A stretch of DNA of 30,286 nt from JBAPRR01 sp049281195 (GTDB lineage Bacteria; Actinomycetota; Acidimicrobiia; Acidimicrobiales; CAVXTF01): positions 1 through 30,286 of the forward strand of contig JBAPRR010000227.1 in the NCBI GenBank assembly GCA_049281195.1, given 5' to 3'. The notes under the pieces were generated by a model. That model searched no databases. It saw only the letters and a program-made list of their open reading frames with translations, and was not told where the DNA came from. A program made the position numbers and the translations under genes. Below are positions 23,933 to 30,286 of this stretch, piece after piece. Each line of letters opens with the position of its first letter. The first letter of the stretch is position 1.

Positions 23933-24680
23933 AACGAGCGGGTTCGACCAGCTCAGGACCGTCGTTTTTTACGCTGTTGACCTGGTTGGAGACCTCACGC
24001 AGAGCGAGGGTCCCTTTCGGGGCGGGCTGCAGGAGGGTGGCCAGCTCGGCATGGTCGAGGGTCCCGGGCAGAAGCCATTCGTCGAAATTGTCGCGCTCGA
24101 CGACAACAGGCATCCGGTCGTGGATCTTCTCGATGTCCTCGTCGGCGGTCGTCGTGATGATCGTGCAGCTCAGGATCCGCTGCGCCGACTCTCTCGGTGG
24201 GGACGGGTCTCGCCATGACTCCCACAGGCCGGCGAACGCGAATGGTTCACCATCCGAACGGGTGATGTAAAAAGGCGTCTTTTTCCGCCCTTCGCCCTCA
24301 GTGTCCTTCCGCCACTCGTAGAAACCGTCGGCGATGACGAGACAGCGCTTCTTCTCGAGCGGCGACTTGAAGGGGCTTTTGGTCTCGATCGTCTCGGCGC
24401 GGGCGTTGAAGAACTTGTTTCCGATCGACAGGTCCTTTGCCCACCAAGGGATAAGCCCCCACCGGAACGTGGTGAGCAAACGACCGGATTCGCTCAACTT
24501 GATAGGAGGGTCAGCACCTGCGGCGCGTTCGGGGTTCGGATGAACCAACGCCAGCACAGTCTGTGTCGGTGGAACGTTCCACCTCGGTTCTGATGCGTCG
24601 CCGAGGTCCGGTGCGAGCGCGGCGTCCAGTTGACGCGCCAGGCGATCAGGCGGCGTATATAGGGCAATTCTTCCGCACAT
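23931..24680 (-). CDS. SRAP domain DNA-protein crosslinking protein (YedK/HMCES type)
   Basis: 249 residues. The start is fixed by the chemistry: the family needs Cys2 right after the initiator Met, and here it reads MCGRIALY. Cys2 forms a thiazolidine crosslink with abasic sites in single-stranded DNA, protecting them from strand breaks. Other key residues match: N92 (FNARAETI), E122 (GFYEW) and H187 (IHDRMPV), corresponding to the known N, E and H of the Escherichia coli protein. WGLIPWWAKD is the DNA-binding loop. A small stretch (44-70) is a variable insert. It faces away from the Tad locus and leads the zinc-ribbon gene on this strand. Confidence 0.95.
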   Translation of the reverse strand: MCGRIALYTPPDRLARQLDAALAPDLGDASEPRWNVPPTQTVLALVHPNPERAAGADPPIKLSESGRLLTTFRWGLIPWWAKDLSIGNKFFNARAETIETKSPFKSPLEKKRCLVIADGFYEWRKDTEGEGRKKTPFYITRSDGEPFAFAGLWESWRDPSPPRESAQRILSCTIITTTADEDIEKIHDRMPVVVERDNFDEWLLPGTLDHAELATLLQPAPKGTLALREVSNQVNSVKNDGPELVEPAR

Positions 24681-25085
24681 ATTCAGACGACTCTAAGGCT
24701 CGGGAGCGATCGGCGGGTCTGTCGCACCGTGAAATAAAAAGGAGGGCACTTGCTCCGGGAGGTCTTCCAGAGAAATGCAGCTCTACCTTGCTGTGCAAGG
24801 TGTCGGGCAAGGTTCCGAGACAAGAGCGCGGCAAGGTGGGGCCTTAAGCCTTGGGGAATGCTCCGTCATCCACCCCCGCCTCATCGCGCTCCGAAGCGCG
24901 TCGAAGGCAGTAGCAACCTGGAAGGTTTGTCATCCGTCGAATCCAATCTCGACAAAACATGGCGTCCCATCAGATGCATAAGGGAAACGCTCCTGATTCG
25001 ATTGCAGGTAAAGAATGTTGTTTATACCAAGCGATATGAGTATGCTCAACTCGCACAAGGGTTCAACCGCCGAGGGCAGCGAGGG
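24681..25085. other. Intergenic region between SRAP gene and pilus operon
   Basis: No clear gene. Plus-strand frames are open through here and into the lipoprotein, but the codons look non-conserved. It should hold the divergent promoters for SRAP and the Tad operon; I could not identify -10/-35 boxes. Confidence 0.4.
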
Positions 25086-25766
25086 GTGGGTGTGGTGTTC
25101 GGCGGCTTGGCCGTTCTGGCAGCCGCGCTCTGCCTGGGCGCGTGTACCGATGCTGGACCCGGAACTGACGCTCTTGCCAGGTCCTCAACGGATAACAGCG
25201 CATCGTCCTCGACGTCCTCTCCGTCTTCCCACTCGCGCACGTCTGTAGCTCCAAAAGGCGAAGTTTCACGACGTGAACCTTCTACAACTGCAACATCGCA
25301 ACCGCCAGTCACCCCAACCACGGTAACTACATCGACGACCTTTCCAGCGTCAATCGTCACGATCGAAGCCGTCGCGCAGGCGTGGCAACAAGCGGCCGTT
25401 GCTTTCGCCGATGCCGCGTACACCGACGATTGGCAAAGCGCATCTCTGGCAGCGACGCATCTGGGTCCGCAACTACAGGCAGCGCAACAAGGCCTGCGCT
25501 ACATGAAAGCCGCCGATGTTTACGCGGTAGGTCAAATGAAGATCCTCGGAATGCAGGTCACCATTACCGGGCCGACGACGGCTGTAGTTGTCGGATGTCT
25601 CGGGGGAACTGAGATCGACATAGACAGGGTTACGGGCCATCCCGTTCCGGGAGATCCCGGACAGGACGCGATCCCAGATATATGTGACGCGGAGATGGTC
25701 CTCACCAAGTCGGGTTGGATGCTCGCTGCTCAGACCGTCGAGGAGGGCAAATGTCCTGTTTCATGA
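25086..25766 (+). CDS. Lipoprotein at the head of the Tad/Flp locus
   Basis: 226 residues from the GTG at 25086. The frame is open further upstream, and RRGQRG just before could be the true basic N-region, so the start is uncertain. A hydrophobic segment ends in the lipobox CLGAC followed by TDAGP, so it should be lipid-anchored outside the membrane. A Ser/Thr/Pro linker of about 70 residues (SSSTSSPSSHSRTS type) spans the wall. The folded C-terminal domain (from IVTIEAVAQAWQQAAVAF) has helices, then strands (VTITGPTTAVVVGC) and paired cysteines. Family not recognised. It overlaps the next gene by 16 bases, so it belongs to the pilus operon. Confidence 0.65.
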   Translation: MGVVFGGLAVLAAALCLGACTDAGPGTDALARSSTDNSASSSTSSPSSHSRTSVAPKGEVSRREPSTTATSQPPVTPTTVTTSTTFPASIVTIEAVAQAWQQAAVAFADAAYTDDWQSASLAATHLGPQLQAAQQGLRYMKAADVYAVGQMKILGMQVTITGPTTAVVVGCLGGTEIDIDRVTGHPVPGDPGQDAIPDICDAEMVLTKSGWMLAAQTVEEGKCPVS

Positions 25767-26626
25767 AACGTCATCTCCGGAGTTGTGCGACTGCAACGCT
25801 CATGTGCCTCCTTTCCTTATCCGCGACGGAGACGGTGGTACCGCCAAACGCTTTTGCAAGTTCGGGTGTAATCGATCACCGCGGGAGCGTGACGGTTCAC
25901 GTTTCGAGTACAGCGTCACACGCCGGCACAACAGGTGTGCCGGACAGCGGGTCACGAACGACCCCGACGTGGGGCGACCAGTGCAATCTGAGTGCGAATC
26001 CTTCGGCAGTGTCACCTGACAGTCCAGCCGGGGACTGGTACCAACTGGCGTGTGGCAGCTACAACTCCGCCAGCCAACTCATTTCATGGCTTACAAATCT
26101 GAGAGTCACTTATGTTCCTCCTCAAGAGAGGCCTTACCAGGTAGCGGAAAGTGCCGAGTCGACGTTGACGCTGCCGGCTCCAAGCATCGAGACGAACCCC
26201 GCCCAGACAGCCATCGTGAATTTTCCGACTTGGCTATGGGTGGATCCCGCCGTTTGGCACGTATGGACCACCACAGCTACGGCAGAAAATATATCTGCGA
26301 CGGCAATCGCCACGCCCGTTCAGATCGATTTTGACATGGGCGACGGGTCCCGCGTCGTCTGCAATGGTCCGGGCGAGGCATTCGACGAACAAAGGCCACC
26401 TGCCGCGCAGACCACGGGCTGTTCGTACACGTACACCCGGACATCTGCCTATCGGGAATCCGGTGTTGACACCGCAAGTCCTTACTTCGTCGTGACTGCT
26501 CAGATTCTCTGGGATGTGACATGGGTCTCCGTCGGCGAGCCGGGTGGAGGAACTCTCCCACCGCTTACCACGACGTCATCGATCGACCTCGGCGTCGAGC
26601 AGATCCAGTCACTGGGGGGACTATGA
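25751..26626 (+). CDS. Secreted protein, Tad-locus associated
   Basis: 291 residues. The ATG at 25751 is preceded by AGGAGG (25741-25746) at four bases, preferred over the ATG at 25763. A basic then hydrophobic N-terminus (MKRHLRSCATATLMCLLSLS) up to NAFASS is a signal peptide. The mature protein carries PKD/Ig-like pieces: VQIDFDMGDGSRVVC resembles the core of PKD domains (a strand, then GDG). It has several Trp residues. I recall similar exported proteins beside cpaB in actinobacterial pilus loci; a pilus-associated or assembly role is inference. The stop overlaps the cpaB start as ATGA. Confidence 0.7.
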   Translation: MSCFMKRHLRSCATATLMCLLSLSATETVVPPNAFASSGVIDHRGSVTVHVSSTASHAGTTGVPDSGSRTTPTWGDQCNLSANPSAVSPDSPAGDWYQLACGSYNSASQLISWLTNLRVTYVPPQERPYQVAESAESTLTLPAPSIETNPAQTAIVNFPTWLWVDPAVWHVWTTTATAENISATAIATPVQIDFDMGDGSRVVCNGPGEAFDEQRPPAAQTTGCSYTYTRTSAYRESGVDTASPYFVVTAQILWDVTWVSVGEPGGGTLPPLTTTSSIDLGVEQIQSLGGL

Positions 26627-27408
26627 GCGCCGCAACCATTGAAACGGCGGCTCTGCGTGATGGCCGAAGATCCCCTTTGAGAACGAGCCGCTTCGTTGCC
26701 GAGTCGGGACTCCGTATCGAGGCGAAGGGTGGAGGGCGACGTCCGCGAATGGCCGCTCTTTCCGTCGCCATCATCATGACCTGCACTGCTCTTTTTGTCG
26801 TGATCTACCTACATTCGACACACCTGGTGGCGGTGATCGCAGTGACACAGGAAATCTCGCAGGGGGACCTCGTACAGGCATCCGACTTGCGCCAAGTCGA
26901 TCTGGCGCCAGCCACCGGTGTCCGGACTGTGCCGGTGTCGGCCGCTCAACAGGTCATCGGCAGGCCTGCCGCTGTCACCTTGCTCCCCGGAACTTTGCTG
27001 TCACCCGAAGAGATCGGAGGCGCCCAACGGATCTCGAAACATGACGCAGTCGTCGGGGTCGAACTCAAGCCGGGAATGCTTCCCGCGTCGGGACTAACCG
27101 ATGGGGAGCACGTTCTGGTCGTACTCACAGGCCCCGTCGGTGCCGCTGTGTCGAGCGGAAGCAACCAGAGTTCGAGCGGCTCTGCCGGGTCATCCGATGG
27201 GTCTTCCGAGTCGGGGAGCTCATCGGCGTCGAGTTCGCCCACTGTGATCACGACCGCCACCGTTGTCGGCATCAACGAGAACCCTGATGGTTCGGGAAGT
27301 GGGGACCTGGCAGCGTCAGTGGAGGTTCCGGCATCTGATGCACCCCTGGTAGCGGATTCTTCGGCTGCGGGACAAGTTGCACTCGTTCAGATTGGTGGAC
27401 AGACGTGA
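26623..27408 (+). CDS. cpaB: CpaB/RcpC-like Flp pilus assembly protein (SAF domain)
   Basis: 261 residues. The ATG overlaps the upstream stop (ATGA) and follows a G-rich site. A cytoplasmic basic region (residues 1-42) leads to one membrane helix (about 43-63), then a SAF domain (69-132: VIAVTQEISQGDLVQASDL ... LLPGTLLSPEEI). CpaB proteins sit in the periplasm or wall side and help assemble the Flp pilus secretin or channel. A second beta part (139-176, 208-261) carries a Ser/Gly-rich insert (177-205) before ITTATVVGINENPDG. The insert is unusual and likely an unstructured linker. Followed after 46 bases by the CpaE-like gene. Confidence 0.82.
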   Translation: MSAATIETAALRDGRRSPLRTSRFVAESGLRIEAKGGGRRPRMAALSVAIIMTCTALFVVIYLHSTHLVAVIAVTQEISQGDLVQASDLRQVDLAPATGVRTVPVSAAQQVIGRPAAVTLLPGTLLSPEEIGGAQRISKHDAVVGVELKPGMLPASGLTDGEHVLVVLTGPVGAAVSSGSNQSSSGSAGSSDGSSESGSSSASSSPTVITTATVVGINENPDGSGSGDLAASVEVPASDAPLVADSSAAGQVALVQIGGQT

Positions 27409-27454
27409 GACTCTTTGCCCGGTTCTCCGTACCAGTCACGCGGCAGAGGATGCC

Positions 27455-28552
27455 GTGATCACAATCTCGATCTGCTGCGCCAAAGGATCCCCCGGGGTGA
27501 CGACACTGGCCTGTGCGCTTGGGGCGGTGTGGCCCGCCGGAAGGTCGGTCGCAATCGTCGAATGCGATCCATCAGGCGGTGATTTGGCGGCGAGGTTCGG
27601 GCTGTCAGCAAAAAGAGGGATGTCGAGCCTGATGCTTGATGCCCGACGATCTGTTGGTGGATCGGTGCTGATGATCGACCACCTACAGACTCTCCCAGGC
27701 GGTCTCGAAGTTCTCTCAGGACCGACGGGTGCCGGTGCCGCACGAACGGTTGATGCGGAACTGAGCAGTTGCCTGGCGCATCTTGCCAATGCGAATGCCT
27801 GGGACAGCGATGGTCAACCCGACCTGATCTTGGACTGCGGACGAATTCAACCAGGTGCTCCCGGGCAAGTCGCAGCGCTTCGTATGTCCGACATCGTGAT
27901 GGTGGTGGCACGACCAGAGGTGGATGCATTGGCATCGACGCGTTGGATAGCCGAGCGTTTGAGTACAACGGATCGACCGGACGTGACAAGAGAGGATCTG
28001 GCGACTTCAAACCTTTGGGCGGCACATCTCGTCGAACGTCCGAATCGCGGAGTTGCAACGCTTACAACTGAAGACATACGGCCACTGGCGAAAGCCGGGC
28101 TCATCTTGGTCGGTGAGGGGTCCATCTCCCCATCGCAGGCCGCGTTGGCATTAGGGCTCCAACTGCTTGCCGTCATCCCACGCGATCGTGTTGGAGCTTC
28201 AGCACTAGGCGGGGAGTACGTCAAACACCGTGGCCTCACCAGATCGCCATTGGTTGCATGTGCCCGACAACTTGCCTTGAGCGTCCTGAGGTCCACCGCA
28301 AGGTTGGACAAGGCCGACGTGTCCGACGAGCTGGCAGTCAGCTCCCACGCACTACCGAACAGCCCAGATAGCGATGAGGACGCAGTAACCCCTGAGTCCC
28401 ACAAAAACCTCAGTAATCCGCCTGAGCCTGGCAGACGGGCACCAGCCCGCGTCACGAGTTGGCGCCGCCACTCCTCAAGCACACGCGCGCCTCACTCGGC
28501 GACAAATGGCTCGACATCGGGGTGGCGTCGGTCGAGGAGCCTTCCCGGATGA
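27455..28552 (+). CDS. cpaE: CpaE-like P-loop ATPase (MinD/ParA superfamily)
   Basis: 365 residues from the GTG at 27455, which has AGAGGA just upstream; the open frame begins earlier at 27377, inside cpaB. The deviant Walker A is KGSPGVTT (10-17), followed by a switch region (ECDPSGGDLAARFG). LILDCGRIQPG fits Walker B. CpaE-type ATPases localise the Tad machine or regulate assembly at the membrane. The last 40 residues are basic and Ser/Arg-rich (RRAPARVTSWRRHS) and look disordered. The gene lacks the N-terminal receiver-like domain of classic CpaE, so it is a short form. The stop overlaps the tadA start. Confidence 0.8.
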   Translation: MITISICCAKGSPGVTTLACALGAVWPAGRSVAIVECDPSGGDLAARFGLSAKRGMSSLMLDARRSVGGSVLMIDHLQTLPGGLEVLSGPTGAGAARTVDAELSSCLAHLANANAWDSDGQPDLILDCGRIQPGAPGQVAALRMSDIVMVVARPEVDALASTRWIAERLSTTDRPDVTREDLATSNLWAAHLVERPNRGVATLTTEDIRPLAKAGLILVGEGSISPSQAALALGLQLLAVIPRDRVGASALGGEYVKHRGLTRSPLVACARQLALSVLRSTARLDKADVSDELAVSSHALPNSPDSDEDAVTPESHKNLSNPPEPGRRAPARVTSWRRHSSSTRAPHSATNGSTSGWRRSRSLPG

Positions 28553-29982
28553 CGAGATCGATCGTCGGCAATATTCCTCGTCACGGTCGAAGGTTGCCTG
28601 GCAAACAAACCGATGTCCCTTTGCATCTTGTGGCTGAGTTGAGAACCACCGTCGCCGCGGAGCTGCATGATGAATCGCCGGGAAGCCTGGGCCTCGACGA
28701 CAAGCGCGAACGCGCTCGAGGAATGGCGCTTTCGCGTCTCCGGCAGCGGGATGCCGAGCTGGTTGCTGCTGGTGGGAGTCCTCTTGATCCTGTGTTGGAA
28801 CAACAGATCACGCAGTCGGTCCTTGATGCGCTGTTCGGGTTGGGGCGACTTCAGCCGTTGATTGAAGACGATCGCGTCGAGAACATCGACGTCAACGGGT
28901 CTGACCATGTGTGGATCACCTACGCGGACGGTTCGAAAGTGCAAGGGGATGCGATCGCGGACAGTGATGATGAGCTGATCGAGATCGTAAGAGTGGCTGC
29001 AGCCCGGTTCGGCCTATCGGAGCGCCGATTCGACCTCGCACATCCAGAACTCGATCTCAGACTTCCGGATGGCAGTCGGCTCTCGGCCCTTATGTCGGTC
29101 GTGTCTCGTCCCTGCCTTTCGATTCGCCGGCATCGATTTGTCGACTTGACCATGGACGACCTGGTGGTCCTTGGAACGGCTGATCGCCTCGTCGCGTCCT
29201 TTCTCGCCGCCGCGGTCAGGGCTCGAAAAAACATCGTCATTGCCGGGGCGATGAACTCGGGAAAGACCACTCTTGTACGAGCCCTCGCATCAGCGATTCC
29301 GGCACGTGAGCGCATCGTGACGATCGAGCAGGCCTTTGAGCTCGGGCTGGACGGAATGAATGACCGCCATCCGGATCTGGTGGCTCTCGAAGCCAGAGAA
29401 GCGAACATGGAAGGAGAAGGCGCAATAGGGATGGCCACCCTGGTGCGAAGAGCTCTTCGCATGAACGCGGACAGGGTCATCGTGGGCGAGGTTCTCGGCG
29501 ACGAGGTCATACCCATGCTCAACGCGATGAGTCAGGGCCGATCAGGTTCAATGTGCACAATTCACGCTGACTCATCGGCTGGAGTTTTCCGACGGCTGGC
29601 TTCGTACGCAGTTCAAGCTCCCGAGCGGCTTCCGGTCGAAGCAACGTCGCTATTGGTAGCCGGCGCGGTTCACTTCGTCGTCTTCCTGGATGTAGCCGAA
29701 GCTTCGAAGAAAGCCCCGAATCACGCGAGTCTCCAACAGATCGATCTTCCGGCGGGTGCCGGACGCCATGTGTTCCATCCAGCTCGAAGAGTCAGATTCG
29801 TGGCGTCCGTTCGCGAGGTGATCGACGCGGACGGGATGCAGGTTGTCTCCAATGAGATTTTCAAGCCCGGACCGTCCGGCCGCGCAGTTCCCGGGTCGCC
29901 GATCCGCACGACGACCCTCAACGAGCTCATGGATCATGGGTACGAACCTGGCCACATCCCAGGAGACATCTCGTGGCTCTGA
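28549..29982 (+). CDS. tadA: TadA/VirB11-family secretion ATPase
   Basis: 477 residues from the ATG at 28549 that overlaps the previous stop (ATGA). The frame is open back to 28459 inside the upstream gene. The N-terminal domain (about 80-200) contains SVLDALFGLGRLQPLIEDD and the typical DVNGSDHVWI. Walker A is GAMNSGKTTL (233-242), with Met in place of the usual small residue. An Asp/Glu box follows (TIEQAFELGL), then Walker B RVIVGEVLGDE (309-319) and the His box CTIHADSS (336-343). It is the hexameric ATPase that powers Flp/Tad pilus assembly, in the cytoplasm with TadB/TadC in the membrane. The TadB-like gene starts 10 bases before its stop. Confidence 0.93.
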   Translation: MTRSIVGNIPRHGRRLPGKQTDVPLHLVAELRTTVAAELHDESPGSLGLDDKRERARGMALSRLRQRDAELVAAGGSPLDPVLEQQITQSVLDALFGLGRLQPLIEDDRVENIDVNGSDHVWITYADGSKVQGDAIADSDDELIEIVRVAAARFGLSERRFDLAHPELDLRLPDGSRLSALMSVVSRPCLSIRRHRFVDLTMDDLVVLGTADRLVASFLAAAVRARKNIVIAGAMNSGKTTLVRALASAIPARERIVTIEQAFELGLDGMNDRHPDLVALEAREANMEGEGAIGMATLVRRALRMNADRVIVGEVLGDEVIPMLNAMSQGRSGSMCTIHADSSAGVFRRLASYAVQAPERLPVEATSLLVAGAVHFVVFLDVAEASKKAPNHASLQQIDLPAGAGRHVFHPARRVRFVASVREVIDADGMQVVSNEIFKPGPSGRAVPGSPIRTTTLNELMDHGYEPGHIPGDISWL

Positions 29983-30286
29983 CATTCCTTGTTGTGTTCT
30001 GTGGAGTGGGTACAGGGATCGGCGTTGCCGGGCTTATGAAAGTGTTTAGTCGTAACTCACAGAGCCGGAGCGCGTCTCACGACCGGGGCGCCGGTCGAAA
30101 CCGGTTGCTCCCGACCGGACCGGAGCTGGCGCCGCGGATTGCCCTAGCGCTGACATTTGCCGTCGTTACCGCTGTCTTGTCCCGGTGGCCATCTGCCATT
30201 CTGCTTACTGCCTTTGGCGGTTTCGGATTGCCCAGCTTCGTTAAGTCGACGCGGCGATCCACCGCGATGGCACGGACGGAGGCAAT
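29973..30286 (+). CDS. tadB: TadB-like type II/IV secretion F-domain protein (partial, runs off right edge)
   Basis: The first 104 codons. GTG at 29973 follows AGGAG (29961-29965) at seven bases. It begins with a hydrophobic helix (LTFLVVFCGVGTGIGVAGLM), then a basic cytoplasmic loop (RNSQSRSASHDRGAGRN), then further helices (ALALTFAVVTAVLSRWPSAI and LLTAFGGFGLPSFV). This matches the N-terminus of TadB, the membrane platform of the Tad machine. It overlaps tadA by 10 bases. The rest is outside the window. Confidence 0.8.
   Translation, partial: MALTFLVVFCGVGTGIGVAGLMKVFSRNSQSRSASHDRGAGRNRLLPTGPELAPRIALALTFAVVTAVLSRWPSAILLTAFGGFGLPSFVKSTRRSTAMARTEA

Noticed and set aside
1..30286. tRNA, rRNA or CRISPR array
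   Set aside because: By eye I found no tRNA cloverleaf, rRNA segment or regularly spaced repeats; a covariance-model scan was not possible.

Overview
The window is a GC-rich actinobacterial chromosome segment. GTG/TTG starts are common and genes overlap by 4-16 bases. Gene content includes an F420-type luciferase-like oxidoreductase, a FadD-type acyl-CoA ligase, a Tad/Flp pilus locus and many secreted proteins of unknown function. This mix suggests an uncultured Actinomycetota lineage, possibly Acidimicrobiia; the placement is inference from gene content only.

Region 1 (1-7,750) is accessory. A two-gene cassette (DUF6271-like protein plus TauD/TfdA-type dioxygenase) is followed by a decayed serine-recombinase C-terminus that meets, head-on, the C-terminal stub of an SNF2-like helicase. 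Next come a dense cluster of palindromes, a NYN-domain nuclease-like gene, and three small genes (two cysteine-cluster mini-proteins and a 103-residue protein). A secreted repeat protein with Asp-box-like motifs follows. A 39-base sequence from the recombinase C-terminus occurs again, in the same orientation, at 7,680, so at least two related elements have been here.

Region 2 (7,750-13,630) holds a secreted protein of unknown function, remnants resembling toxin-antitoxin genes, and a large NHL-repeat/Ig-like gene broken by at least three frameshifts. It also holds an intact DsbA-fold protein with a monothiol CPWA site and a 34-codon membrane micro-ORF with its own palindrome and strong ribosome site.

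Region 3 (13,630-24,700) is better-ordered chromosome. It starts with a membrane-anchored PAS-GGDEF-EAL c-di-GMP enzyme that carries an in-frame minisatellite. A catabolic module follows: an acyl-CoA ligase divergent from SDR, LLM oxidoreductase, NTF2-like protein and MFS transporter, fitting uptake and stepwise oxidation of a lipid-like or terpenoid/steroid-like substrate. Then come a zinc-ribbon membrane protein and an SRAP (YedK/HMCES) DNA-protein crosslinking protein.

Region 4 (25,000-30,286) is the start of a Tad/Flp pilus operon: lipoprotein, secreted protein, CpaB (SAF), CpaE-like ATPase, TadA ATPase and a TadB-like protein running off the right edge, nearly all translationally coupled.
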